A stretch of DNA of 41,282 nt from Bacillota bacterium (GCA_023415595.1 JAEZJW010000227.1:1-41282); one strand, 5' to 3'; shown: positions 8,305 to 17,220, counted from the stretch's first letter. A program made the numbers and translations. The notes: generated by a model from the letters alone, not told the origin.

Positions 8305-8487
8305 TCATATCTGTTCATTATGGCTCATTTTACGATTCATTTTACGGCTCCTGTGTACCGGTCATAAATTTTCCTCCGGTTATCCGCTTCCTGTATCGCT
8401 AAGCTTACGTTTGTAACGATAACGGTCTGTCGGTGTAAAGCGTCCTCCATGACGCTTACACCTCAAATGTCCATCCATGGACATTTG
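8305..8487 (-). other. Extra structured segment between the T-box terminator and valS
   Basis: Between the T-box terminator and the valS start there are about 245 bases, far more than usual. Two strong hairpins lie here: CAAATGTCCAT/ATGGACATTTG (8464-8487, 11-bp perfect arms) and GGTGTAAAGCGTC/GACGCTTACACC (8432-8462, one bulge). Further on, a 7-codon frame (8365-8342) follows a very good GGAGG, and an 11-codon frame (8340-8305) follows it. A 32-codon basic frame (8478-8380) has no ribosome binding site. The segment may be an inserted repeat or a second control element; no function is established. Confidence 0.5.
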
Positions 8488-8491
8488 CAAT

Positions 8492-8803
8492 AAAAAAGGT
8501 CCTTCGACGCAAAGGACGAAGAACCGTGGTACCACCTTTATTCTTGGAGCTGAGGTTATATATGACGTTTAGAGCTTATGGCTCTATTTATAGTAACAGT
8601 AACGCACATTATTCCTGCTGCCAACTTATTTGTCTGTAACGGGACTTCCCGGCATCTCCTACTCACCCTAAGGCTTCAGAGCTGCTGTTCCGGAGCTACA
8701 GTTGGATGCCTGCTTTGGACCACCTTTCAGCCGGTGGGCGATCCTCTCTGATAAGCGCTGCTGTTCCATCCCTCTCCATCACTACATTTCCCTTTATGGA
8801 ATT
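8492..8803 (-). ncRNA. T-box riboswitch leader of valS
   Basis: Read on the minus strand: an AGTGA box (8783-8779) at the base of stem I, an apical-loop region CTGAAAGGTGG, a candidate specifier GTA codon for valine (8699-8697), the T-box core AGGTGGTACCACGGTTC (8537-8521), and an intrinsic terminator GGTTCTTCG/CGAAGGACC (8525-8498) followed by six T residues (8497-8492). Uncharged tRNA-Val should pair with the specifier and with the T-box bulge, favouring the antiterminator and valS expression. The core and terminator are clear; the specifier choice is less certain because I did not fold the whole of stem I. Confidence 0.93.
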
Positions 8804-8810
8804 TAGTTAT

Positions 8811-8839
8811 ATACTATGCAAAGTTCTTCCTTATGTCAA
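8811..8839 (-). promoter_or_regulatory. Sigma-A promoter of the valS T-box transcript
   Basis: On the minus strand a perfect TTGACA (8839-8834) is followed after 17 bases by TAGTAT (8816-8811). Transcription would begin near 8803, just before the T-box stem I, which fits well. Confidence 0.75.
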
Positions 8840-8902
8840 GTATTTTTTATAATTATTGTTTTAGTCTTCTCCTTCTGTTAGCTTTTTAGTCCTGTTTTAT
8901 TA

Positions 8903-9085
8903 CTAGATCTGTTTTCTGACAATCTTGTATTCATCCCGGTATTGATAATAGGGACAATTTCTGAAGGATTTCTTTATGAAATGTTCCATCTCATCCTCAT
9001 CTAGATCTGCCTCACAGACATAATAGCCATATTCATCGTCATAGATAAAATTATTACAGCTCTCACAGTTGACACTCTCTGCCAT
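8903..9085 (-). CDS. DUF6472 family small protein
   Basis: 60 residues, acidic, with cysteines at 7, 10, 24 and 44 (CESC, then C and a FRNCPYY motif). This spacing suggests a small zinc-binding fold and matches the DUF6472 family of clostridia, which has no known function. There is no signal peptide. The start is 32 bases after the SanA-like gene, whose transcript it probably shares; AGGGAGGAAG lies shortly before the ATG. Confidence 0.8.
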   Translation of the reverse strand: MAESVNCESCNNFIYDDEYGYYVCEADLDEDEMEHFIKKSFRNCPYYQYRDEYKIVRKQI

Positions 9086-9117
9086 ATGCTTCCTCCCTGT
9101 GACTCGTTTTATTATTG

Positions 9118-9804
9118 CTATTCATCATTTGTAACATCTCCATCCCCATACACCGGAATGGTATCCCCGAGATAGGTGGGCTTTGGTTTTACAATTGTGT
9201 ACCAAAAGTCCTTCATTCTTGCAGCAAACTCCCTAAGCTCCCGATATCTCTGACCACTGTATTCCCAGGGATCTGATGCAACCCCATAAGCATCAAGGCC
9301 TAACGCCCTGGCAGTGTAAAGCGCCCGATACATATGATATCTCTGGGTCACTATGATTACCTTTTTAGCTTTGAAAATATCTCGGGCACGATACATGCTT
9401 TCATAGGTGGAGAAACCTGCGTGGTCCATGAAAATATGTCCGGAGGGTATTCCTCTTGCGATCGCATAGTCCTTCATTACATTCACTTCATCATATCCCA
9501 CACGGCCATGATCCCCGCTCATCAGCAGTCGATCCGAAGCCCCGGTATTATATAGTTCTATTCCCTGATTCAATCGGTCAGCAAGCATCTGACTTGGCTT
9601 ACCGTTCTCCCATACTCCTGCCCCAAGAACCAAGATACAATCAGCTTCAAGCTCTGCTGCTTCCTCCTGAGTCAGGATCCGACCTTTCACAGATCCCTTG
9701 ATATACAGGTTAACTGCTATGAAGCTTAAGAGCATTAGTACCATACAGCAGATGGCTGCTATCATTATAATAAATATTCTTTGTTTTAATCGTTTTTTGC
9801 TCAT
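9118..9804 (-). CDS. SanA/YdcF/ElyC-like DUF218 membrane protein
   Basis: 228 residues. One N-terminal membrane helix (about 10-32) is followed by an extracytoplasmic DUF218 domain with the family motifs CILVLGAGVWENGKPS (about 55-70), RLNQGIELYN, LLMSGDHG, E in YDEVNVMKDYAIARGIP, and VTQRYHMYRALYTARALGLD. E. coli members (SanA, ElyC) affect envelope barrier and peptidoglycan precursor metabolism; the biochemical reaction is not firmly known. AGGCGG six bases before the ATG supports the start. It follows the coiled-coil membrane protein gene by 104 bases of gene-free DNA and is followed by DUF6472. Confidence 0.88.
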   Translation of the reverse strand: MSKKRLKQRIFIIMIAAICCMVLMLLSFIAVNLYIKGSVKGRILTQEEAAELEADCILVLGAGVWENGKPSQMLADRLNQGIELYNTGASDRLLMSGDHGRVGYDEVNVMKDYAIARGIPSGHIFMDHAGFSTYESMYRARDIFKAKKVIIVTQRYHMYRALYTARALGLDAYGVASDPWEYSGQRYRELREFAARMKDFWYTIVKPKPTYLGDTIPVYGDGDVTNDE

Positions 9805-9908
9805 ATTAATCCGCCTGAATTATTCTATCGACTATCGGTAATATCCGGTTGCTGCCTGGTTTATATTCCTATCGGTGACCAGGGTCAAACGGTTGGCCCT
9901 CTGAGTTA

Positions 9909-11093
9909 CTACTGCAGCTTAAACTGCTTCAGAATGCGGATCGCATCCTCTTGACAATCCGGATAATCCTTGACAATTCTGTTGATCAGTTCTATAGCGT
10001 CTTCCCTCTGCTTGTTATTCAGCTCGATCCTCTCCCTCAACTTCTGCCTGCGGACATTGAGACGATGTCTGACTTCAACCATTTCCTTATGATCAAGGAT
10101 TGCTGTAGGCTGATAGATCCAGACCTCCGCATCAGCAATGCCAAACTTCTTAAGTTCATGAACCAGTTCATTATGATAAAATTCCAGAAGCTCCGTATTA
10201 TTCTGATATCTTCTGGAAGCATCCTTTACCTTGATGAATTCTTCCCAGGCAGTTCGCAGATGTCTGTAATTATCTACCATATACTTATTATAGGCATAAT
10301 CCAGATAATTACGGTTATTTACGGATTTTAATTTTACCTTATTCATCAGCGTGATCTGGCGATTCTGCTTCAACTCCACCAGCTTAATATCATGAACATT
10401 CTTCCTCGATTCAAGATAGATATAGATTGTCGAAGCCATTCCCATCATCACGGTAAGCAGAAAAGGTATCGTCAGATCCGCCCCCGTGGTGTTCGCTAAC
10501 AGTGCAAATACTCCGAATAGAAGAATTACGATAGCACAGGTCGTTATGCCTATTCCCTTTAAGATGGAATGCTTCTTAGCGATATCCTCCTCCTCGAATA
10601 ATAGCCTCTGCTTCTCCTGCTCCAACTGCTCCAAATCCGTCTCAATTACCTTCTGATAATTTTCGCTTTCTCCTAAAGCTTCTATTTCCCTGGGGAGCGT
10701 AAGCTCATAGCGTTCAAAGAGTCGGTACTGTGCATCCGTTATACTGGTATTCTTCTCTCTATACTTCTCCCGCTCCTTATTTAAGTTTATAATCCTGCGT
10801 GCCGCATCCTCCAGGTTCTCCCGCTGCTCCCTCGGAATCAGGTCTATCTTCTGTATATCTGTAAGATAGGAGCTTACTGCCTGATATTCCGCTTTCGCCT
10901 CCTCAATTTGTTTGCGATTTTCTGCAATTTGTTCGCAGTATTCTCTGATGGTTGCCTGCCGCTCCGATTTCGTATTCATTCTGGAGGATTTGCCTGATTC
11001 AGAGGAGAAGCGTAAGGATGCTTCCTTTTCACTCATTCGCTCCTCAATATTCCTGCCTTTTTTCCCTGAGGTAAATCTTGATAACCATCCCAT
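9909..11093 (-). CDS. Coiled-coil protein with two membrane helices (unknown function)
   Basis: 394 residues from the chosen start. Long coiled-coil regions rich in Glu, Lys and Gln flank a central hairpin of two membrane helices (about 178-200 and 208-228); after them comes another charged helical region. I recognise no catalytic motif. It is the last gene of the DUF5717-DUF5716-TPR cluster, starting 54 bases after the TPR gene. The ATG at 11093 has AGGAGA eight bases upstream, while the longer frame from 11129 has none. I infer a membrane anchor or scaffold for the partner proteins. The N- and C-terminal domains should both be cytoplasmic if the two helices form a simple hairpin. Confidence 0.75.
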   Translation of the reverse strand: MGWLSRFTSGKKGRNIEERMSEKEASLRFSSESGKSSRMNTKSERQATIREYCEQIAENRKQIEEAKAEYQAVSSYLTDIQKIDLIPREQRENLEDAARRIINLNKEREKYREKNTSITDAQYRLFERYELTLPREIEALGESENYQKVIETDLEQLEQEKQRLLFEEEDIAKKHSILKGIGITTCAIVILLFGVFALLANTTGADLTIPFLLTVMMGMASTIYIYLESRKNVHDIKLVELKQNRQITLMNKVKLKSVNNRNYLDYAYNKYMVDNYRHLRTAWEEFIKVKDASRRYQNNTELLEFYHNELVHELKKFGIADAEVWIYQPTAILDHKEMVEVRHRLNVRRQKLRERIELNNKQREDAIELINRIVKDYPDCQEDAIRILKQFKLQ

Positions 11094-11147
11094 GTCTTTT
11101 CTCTCCTGTATCAGCCATTCCTTAGCCATCTCATCATCATAAAAATG

Positions 11148-11978
11148 TTATAACTGTCTGAGGGATGACATCCAGCCCTCCAGTATTTCATCAATTCTCT
11201 TCCGGTATTCAGTTAATCTTCCTCCAGCTCTAAGTTCCTTTATCTTATTAAGCTCTGACATACCTTCACTATCCATTGCCTGGGTATCAAGCTCTTCCAC
11301 GGTGAGCAGTATCTCTTCACATAGTTCATTCTGGACTCCATATTCCTCAGCCTTCTCATGGAATTGGTCCATTCTGTTACTTAGCCTCAAGGTATAGAGA
11401 TACTGTCTGACACTTTCCTGTCTGTGATTGCGTTCGTATGCCTGACGGAAGATCTCAGAAGCTTCTGTCAATCCTTTGCTATGTAAACGGGCTACTGCGA
11501 GATTATGAAGGATATCACCGTACTCCTCCGGAGTCATGTCAGACGCTTCCTTCGAATTCAACAGCTGTTCATATTCGAAGGCCGCTTCGGAATATTTTCT
11601 GTCCTTCAGATAACTGAAGGCACGGAGACTGCTTCTCTTGATGGGTGACATACCGTTCACTTCATCCACGGTTTTAATCAGTCTTTTCATCTCCGGCTCA
11701 GTATAATAATCCGCACTGCAAAGGATTGCAGCAAGCAGCGTCTTAATATCAGCCTTCTGATCCTTAAGCAGTTTCAGCTTCTCAGCGCGGACAGTAAGTC
11801 CCAGCTCAGTTCCGATCCAGTCAAACAGAGTATAGGAGAAGGTATCCTGATCAATGAAATAAATATGGCTCTCGATATAATAGCACAGCTCTTCGATGGT
11901 GTAAATTCTAATTCCCGTAGCAGGAAAAACAAAAGGCCGCTTCGTTCTTAATCCGCTGCATAGTATCAGTGTTCCCAT
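11148..11978 (-). CDS. TPR-repeat protein of the DUF5716/DUF5717 cluster
   Basis: 276 residues. The N-terminal 60 residues form a small conserved-looking domain (MGTLILCSGL, then RIYTIEELCYYIESHIYFID). The rest is alpha-helical and includes TPR-like units: SSLRAFSYLKDRKYSEAAFEYEQLL, YGDILHNLAVARLHSKGLTEASEIFRQAYERN and the following helices. No enzymatic motif is seen and there is no signal peptide or membrane helix. TPR proteins usually act as adaptors. GAGGA lies eight bases before the ATG at 11978; the longer frame from 12080 runs into the inverted repeat and lacks support. The gene follows DUF5716 after 238 bases that contain the palindrome. Confidence 0.75.
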   Translation of the reverse strand: MGTLILCSGLRTKRPFVFPATGIRIYTIEELCYYIESHIYFIDQDTFSYTLFDWIGTELGLTVRAEKLKLLKDQKADIKTLLAAILCSADYYTEPEMKRLIKTVDEVNGMSPIKRSSLRAFSYLKDRKYSEAAFEYEQLLNSKEASDMTPEEYGDILHNLAVARLHSKGLTEASEIFRQAYERNHRQESVRQYLYTLRLSNRMDQFHEKAEEYGVQNELCEEILLTVEELDTQAMDSEGMSELNKIKELRAGGRLTEYRKRIDEILEGWMSSLRQL

Positions 11979-12050
11979 GGAATGTATCCTCATTTCTATT
12001 TGTCTATTACAAGAGAAACTTTTAGTAATAATATTATCTCTAGATATCTT

Positions 12051-12188
12051 AAGTAATAGCAAACATATTTTAATAGGCAACTGTATGAATCCGTTGGTAC
12101 TTAGGCCACGTATTATGTGGCCTTATGTACCATTACGTGATTCATCCAAGCGGAAGCGTGTTGCATATAAAATATGTTTGTATTACTT
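12051..12188. repeat. Nested inverted repeat of about 138 bp inside the DUF5716 cluster
   Basis: The outer arms AAGTAATAGCAAACATATTT (from 12051) and AAATATGTTTGTATTACTT (to 12188) are near reverse complements, followed inward by GGCAAC/GTTGC, ATGAATC/GATTCAT (12085-12091 and 12139-12145), GGTAC/GTACC and AGGCCAC/GTGGCCT around a 7-base loop. There is no coding frame of note and no T tract on the minus side, so it does not look like a plain terminator. It may be a MITE-like element or an mRNA-processing or attenuation structure between the DUF5716 and TPR genes. Confidence 0.65.
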
Positions 12189-12216
12189 GTTAGTAAAATC
12201 GAAGCAAATTGACATG

Positions 12217-13482
12217 CTATACATCGATCGTAAATTCCCATGTTTTATCTGTCTGCGGATAGAATTCCCCAAAACCCAAATCGGTAACCGTTATTCTGGC
12301 AACGGTTCTTTCGAGGAAGGTAAGCTTGATGCCGAGCCTGGTCATCCTGTCAGGACGGCCTGCGGGAAGGACGTTCAGTCGAAGTCTCTCTCTGATGATC
12401 TCCCTCGTCATGATATTCTTAATGACAATCTCCAGCTCCGGTTCTCCCATAGGGATTACCTCTATTTCCTTATCTACCTCGTACCATGGGACTGCTGCAT
12501 CTGTAAGCAGCAGCTCCTTCGCCACCGCATCAGTAAAAACCTTGATCCAGACGGAGCTTACCAGCATCTCATTATTCAAAAGGATAATGTCTCCCAGCTT
12601 CTTATCTCCGGAGAGCTCCTTGGCTGCATAACATGCCCCTTTCGTATAGATATTCTGTCCAAGGAATACCCGACGTCCGGCGCAGAGGCCCCGGATGGCT
12701 TCCTCAGCCCAGCCACCCTCAAAACCTGACCCGGTAAAATAGATCGTAGAAACGATCTGTTTGAACAATACCGTATTGGCTATATTCTCAAAGGTATACC
12801 CCGGATTAATCCCTTTCTGCTTCAGCATGGGATAGTTTAAGGTATCTGTAAAATCCTTCTTCTCCATTCCGGCAATCATCGGAACAGATCTCCGGTTAAT
12901 ACTGATCTGGTAATAGCTAAGACTGTCTTCGTTAAAGTCAAAAAGACCAACATCATTCACCCATAAGGATCTGTCCTGGCTGAGGGCATAATACATATAG
13001 GCTCCTGTATGGCTCATGACCACCGCCCTGTCCTTCTCCAATCCCAGCTGGTATAAGGCTTCATAAACTCCTTCCACAATCCTGGGGTCTGTTTCCCTTA
13101 AGGTTACCACCAACTTCGTAATCGTCTCTGTCGGGAAATAATTTTTAATGAGAGTCAGGGATTTCCTTAAGAATTTCTCAATCAGTGCTGCCGCGGTAAA
13201 GGTCTGTCCGAAAACTTCCGTCTCTTCCCCGTTTTTAAGTTTCGTAAGAAGTCTGTCAAACAAAATCCCATCTCCTGCCCTGCCACTGGCCAAGGCTTCG
13301 TTACCATAGCTCCATAGCTTCGTATCATGGTTGATGCACAGTACGGTTGGGATTCTGCTGTTCTCCTCGTTATCATCCGGACTGACCGGTATGGGTTCAA
13401 AGGTTTTATAGCTGTAACAGCTGATCTGCGTAATATCTTCACACAAATCATAGCCAACGATCAGTTTCCGCTGATTCTCCAT
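12217..13482 (-). CDS. DUF5716 family protein, Hsp70/actin-like fold
   Basis: 421 residues. The layout resembles an Hsp70-type nucleotide-binding domain: a first strand-loop VGYDLCEDITQIS (9-21), a second phosphate-loop position LFDFNEDSLSYYQI (180-193) and an adenosine-type motif IYFTGSGFEGGW (247-258), then RRVFLGQNIYTKGACYAA (270-287). The C-terminal part (about 300-421) is beta-rich, like a substrate-binding or DUF5716_C domain. The glycine/threonine residues that hold ATP in true Hsp70s (GTTN, GGGT) are replaced, so it may bind nucleotide weakly or not at all. It sits 24 bases downstream of DUF5717; the two families occur together in Lachnospiraceae. GGGAGAAGG precedes the ATG. Confidence 0.82.
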   Translation of the reverse strand: MENQRKLIVGYDLCEDITQISCYSYKTFEPIPVSPDDNEENSRIPTVLCINHDTKLWSYGNEALASGRAGDGILFDRLLTKLKNGEETEVFGQTFTAAALIEKFLRKSLTLIKNYFPTETITKLVVTLRETDPRIVEGVYEALYQLGLEKDRAVVMSHTGAYMYYALSQDRSLWVNDVGLFDFNEDSLSYYQISINRRSVPMIAGMEKKDFTDTLNYPMLKQKGINPGYTFENIANTVLFKQIVSTIYFTGSGFEGGWAEEAIRGLCAGRRVFLGQNIYTKGACYAAKELSGDKKLGDIILLNNEMLVSSVWIKVFTDAVAKELLLTDAAVPWYEVDKEIEVIPMGEPELEIVIKNIMTREIIRERLRLNVLPAGRPDRMTRLGIKLTFLERTVARITVTDLGFGEFYPQTDKTWEFTIDV

Positions 13483-13506
13483 TTTCCTTCTCCCCTTCCC
13501 TAATCG

Positions 13507-16500
13507 TTACATGATCGGTGTAAAGCAATGTTCCATGACATGCTCTGCCCTTAAGTAGTGCTCCATCATGTCTATTACTGTCTTCTCATCCCGCAACTCC
13601 CGGGCCAATAACATCAGGTTGATCTGATTATATTTAGAATCCTCTTCCGAAGAAGCCTCACGGCTATTATGCATCTGACAGGTATCGGTAACCCTTACCC
13701 TGCCATCCGCTTCTTCGGTGATATAATATTCCAATACTTCATTATAGAACAGGATAATCTCCTTCACATGAATCCCCAAATAGGTATTGGGGAGCCGCTC
13801 TGTAATAAACTCCGTATTCGTATGCTCCTTCAGAAGCCGGTAATGAAGGTAAACCTGGCAGCGAGGATCCGCCTTGTGTTCAATATAGAATTTATCCGTC
13901 ATATGACCGGGCAGCTTAAATTTAACTGCGTAATCCATGAAGAACGGCAGCCGAATTCCTTTCTTCTCCATCCTGCTGATGTGGTAGGCGGTAAAATCCT
14001 GCTCGCCATCGATTAATTTCGCATTGCCCGCGTGATATTTCAGCCAGGCCAGCAGACAGATCTCATTCTCCTCATAATTTAATTCCCTTCTCATGACTGG
14101 ATAGAGTTCCTCGCTGATACCGCAGTCATGGATCAGGTACCGATATGCATGATAGGTAAGAAAGGCTCTGATTAATTTCTGGTTTGATACATTTTTATAA
14201 TAACTTCCGAAGATTCGGAAACTATCCACCGAGTTGCTCTCTGTGAAAAGAAGCTGCAGCAGCAGTCTCTCCTCCAGCCTGTACTTCTCCAGTTCAAAGC
14301 CTTCTGCCGAATTCCATAAATGATAAAGCTGATCTGTCGGACCTTCATAATTTCTGATCAGAAATTTAAGAATTGCCTCATCATATTTTCCTTTGGAATA
14401 GATATACCAGCAGAGGGAGGTTAACAGTTCCTGGCCGCTTTCCCCCTCAGTATTGCTAATTAAGGAGGAGCAAAGTCTGACCAGACGTTTTACTGAGATA
14501 CCCTCATAACCATAGTTCTTCAGTGCCTCCAGTACCTGATTATAATGCCCGCGGACTGCCAGATATTCCATAAAGCGGACACGATCCTGCTCTTTTACGG
14601 AATTCAGCCTGATGTCATTAAGATATTGCTCCAAAAGCTCCTCATTATAGTTCTCATAATAATAATCGATCAGGTCCACCAGACAGGCTGTGCGATATTT
14701 CTCCTTCAATCCCTGGATATTCAGTACCTGCCTTCTCAGATTCATTGCCTGTTCAGTCATGGTCCTGTTATGATAATACCGATCGAAGAGATGCAAAAGC
14801 AGCATCGGGTGACCTAAGTACTCCAGGTCCAGATATTCTTTCTCTTTCATTGGCAGCAGAGCATGATGCTCATAGTCCACCGATACGGTGTAACGGTTCC
14901 CAAAAGCATCCAGGAAGAAAATATCCGTTTCTTCCGAATATAGCTGGATATATGCCCTTCCCTCATTCAGAGGAGTATTTTCCTCCTCCTTCAGTTCCCG
15001 ATGGATGACCGAGACGGATACCATATTAGGATTATTACAACGTATCTCATGGGTAAAGATGACATAGGGAAGATGCTTCGCCATCTCCGGCCGGACGGCA
15101 CTGTCCTCCAGGAATTCTCGGTACAGGATGGCCAGATTCGGGCTGATATTATGTGCCTCCAGCTGCTTAAGGGCGAAAACCTCCATCCTCTTATAATAGC
15201 TCCGATAGATTGTACTGATCTTATCCTTATTCTTGATAATATTCGCATACAGGAAGGCTCTCTTCCGGTCATTCAAGCTGCTGTTGTAGATAAAATAAAG
15301 CAGAACCGGCTCCGCCAGAAGCTCTTCCCGCCCTTCCTCTGCCGAATAGACATAATACTCATAAAGCTCCGTGATACGAAGCTGTGCTTCGACTCCCAGA
15401 CGGAACCATTTAAAATATTCCGGTGATTTTTTCAGGCCCTTTATCAGCATACAGCAAATAGCTGATAGGGTCTCTGTCAATCCATACTTATCGTATAATG
15501 CAGCCAGGGACCGGAAAATCAACAGCTGATAATTCTTTCTCCTGCCTGCCAGATAGGTATACTGAAGTGCTGTATCCTTGGATATCAGATCGTTTTTTAT
15601 ACCAAAATTCATGACCTGAATCTCAAAATCATTTAAATCCCTTAGCTGGTACGGCTCCTCATTGTAAATCAGAAGTGCCTCATAATACAGAATTGGGCTA
15701 CGGCAACCGGCCTCAAACTGTTCTCTGATATCATTCAGCTTCTGGCCTTTGTTCTTCTCGTAACGTCTATCGGTATAGAGTAAAAGCCATAGGATCTGCC
15801 AGTCAGAATGGCCGCTGCTGTAATAATGGCGGATCTTTTCCGTGGCATTGCGTATAATCTCCTCATCTTTATGATAAAGTGCCTCCAGATAAAGATAGGC
15901 ACAGTAATGCAATGTCTTGTTCTTCTTTAATGCTGCCTCCCCCTTCGCGATTTCTGAAAGGAGCTGGCCTGCAGCCTGATTCTTTCCGGCCGCAATAGCC
16001 AGATGGATCTTCATCAGCTTAGCCTGATCACTATCCGCAGCCGAAGCTTCTTTTAAAATTGCATCCGCCGCTTCCGAATATTGAACCGGATTCTTACGAT
16101 CCAGCCTAAGTTCAAGGTAATTCTGCGTCAGTCTGTAAGGAAGTCTTCTGAAGCTTGTAGTCTGCCGGTTACGGACCTGCTTCTCAGGATGGTAGCCGCA
16201 GCAAAGCTCAACGGTGATTGTCTGAAATACAGTCTTAATAAAGATCCTACCATAGTTATTACCCGGCTTCATATTATGGGGAACCACCACAAAGGAAACC
16301 TGATGGGTATTTCCGATAAACCGGTCAGCCCATACGAATTTCTGCTCCAGTCGGATAAAAGGAGCATCCGTACTGACCCTGATCTCGGCATATCCCCAAT
16401 CATTCTTTGTCAGAATCAGCTTGTCCAGGAACTCCTCCTCCGAAACCTGATACGATAAATAGGTTTTATCAATGCTTAACTCTATTTTAGATTTTTTATG

Positions 16501-17055
16501 TATTGCAATCAGGAATTCTTCCAAGGCCTGGCTGGTAGAGATGTTTTTTAGCAGATGGTGATAGATCATTTTATATTTGCTGTCATCCCCCAGGATGACA
16601 CGGACAAAATCCTCAGAACGAAATACTTTCTTAGCCTCGGTCCAATCCATTCTTGCCAAATTCGCAAACTGAAACAGATCCTTCACCTTACCCAGGGAGG
16701 TGATACAGTAAGGCGCCTCAATCTGCGCATGGAACGGTACTTTACGTTCTCCGCAATCGCTTACTACGTTAAGTTCTCCCTGAAGGTCGTCTCCTGCTTT
16801 TAAATAAGTGGCATCAAATCGGTAGGCAATCCTATTCTCAGGACCGAAAAAAGAGCTGTATTCAAAGATAAATAACCTGTGCGAGGAGTAAAGAACACCC
16901 TTCATAGACCTGCCGGCACTGTTACTTATGGTAAAGCTTCCTTCATACACCTTTCCTGCTTCCACGGTAAACTGAAGCGTATCTTCGGACAGGCAGAGTA
17001 AAGGAAGTTCGTATTCAAAATCACCATTTGAAAAACGCTCGATTTTTTCCCTCAA
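13507..17055 (-). CDS. DUF5717 family large helical-repeat protein
   Basis: 1182 residues. The N-terminal part (about 1-290) is beta-rich with three Ig/Fn3-like stretches (for example LQFTVEAGKVYEGSFTISNS and ELSIDKTYLSYQVSEEEFLD). From about 300 on it is a long alpha solenoid rich in Tyr, Leu and Glu with irregular TPR-like pairs. A further beta-rich stretch at about 690-760 includes EETDIFFLDAFGNRYTVSVD. No signal peptide, membrane helix or catalytic motif is seen. It matches DUF5717_N plus DUF5717. The start codon is TTG at 17055 with GGGGTG five bases upstream. It leads the four-gene cluster and is probably the scaffold of a complex with the Hsp70-like DUF5716 protein; this role is inferred. 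Confidence 0.85.
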   Translation of the reverse strand: MREKIERFSNGDFEYELPLLCLSEDTLQFTVEAGKVYEGSFTISNSAGRSMKGVLYSSHRLFIFEYSSFFGPENRIAYRFDATYLKAGDDLQGELNVVSDCGERKVPFHAQIEAPYCITSLGKVKDLFQFANLARMDWTEAKKVFRSEDFVRVILGDDSKYKMIYHHLLKNISTSQALEEFLIAIHKKSKIELSIDKTYLSYQVSEEEFLDKLILTKNDWGYAEIRVSTDAPFIRLEQKFVWADRFIGNTHQVSFVVVPHNMKPGNNYGRIFIKTVFQTITVELCCGYHPEKQVRNRQTTSFRRLPYRLTQNYLELRLDRKNPVQYSEAADAILKEASAADSDQAKLMKIHLAIAAGKNQAAGQLLSEIAKGEAALKKNKTLHYCAYLYLEALYHKDEEIIRNATEKIRHYYSSGHSDWQILWLLLYTDRRYEKNKGQKLNDIREQFEAGCRSPILYYEALLIYNEEPYQLRDLNDFEIQVMNFGIKNDLISKDTALQYTYLAGRRKNYQLLIFRSLAALYDKYGLTETLSAICCMLIKGLKKSPEYFKWFRLGVEAQLRITELYEYYVYSAEEGREELLAEPVLLYFIYNSSLNDRKRAFLYANIIKNKDKISTIYRSYYKRMEVFALKQLEAHNISPNLAILYREFLEDSAVRPEMAKHLPYVIFTHEIRCNNPNMVSVSVIHRELKEEENTPLNEGRAYIQLYSEETDIFFLDAFGNRYTVSVDYEHHALLPMKEKEYLDLEYLGHPMLLLHLFDRYYHNRTMTEQAMNLRRQVLNIQGLKEKYRTACLVDLIDYYYENYNEELLEQYLNDIRLNSVKEQDRVRFMEYLAVRGHYNQVLEALKNYGYEGISVKRLVRLCSSLISNTEGESGQELLTSLCWYIYSKGKYDEAILKFLIRNYEGPTDQLYHLWNSAEGFELEKYRLEERLLLQLLFTESNSVDSFRIFGSYYKNVSNQKLIRAFLTYHAYRYLIHDCGISEELYPVMRRELNYEENEICLLAWLKYHAGNAKLIDGEQDFTAYHISRMEKKGIRLPFFMDYAVKFKLPGHMTDKFYIEHKADPRCQVYLHYRLLKEHTNTEFITERLPNTYLGIHVKEIILFYNEVLEYYITEEADGRVRVTDTCQMHNSREASSEEDSKYNQINLMLLARELRDEKTVIDMMEHYLRAEHVMEHCFTPIM

Positions 17056-17190
17056 TTTATCACCCCATGGTCATTGCTTTTTGCTGAGAAAAAGATATAA
17101 TATGTATAATAATTATAATCGATTTAGGAAAAAAAATCTAGTACATGTCGAAATCCGTAGGTCGTATTCACTACAATATTTTGTGACGGA

Positions 17191-17220
17191 TTATCGCAGA
17201 TGCACTTGAATTGGTATAAT
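17191..17220 (+). promoter_or_regulatory. Probable promoter of the CobD/HisC-like gene
   Basis: TTATCG (17191-17196) and a perfect TATAAT (17215-17220) are 18 bases apart, 71 bases before the start codon. The -35 box is weak. The divergent DUF5717 promoter must lie in the AT-rich 17056-17190 but no clear hexamer pair stands out. Confidence 0.5.

Noticed and set aside
8380..8478. 32-codon basic frame in the valS leader
   Set aside because: No ribosome binding site, starts within a hairpin; kept only as part of the structured segment.
11977..12729. 250-codon plus-strand frame crossing the inverted repeat
   Set aside because: Antisense to DUF5716 and created partly by the palindrome; no ribosome binding site.
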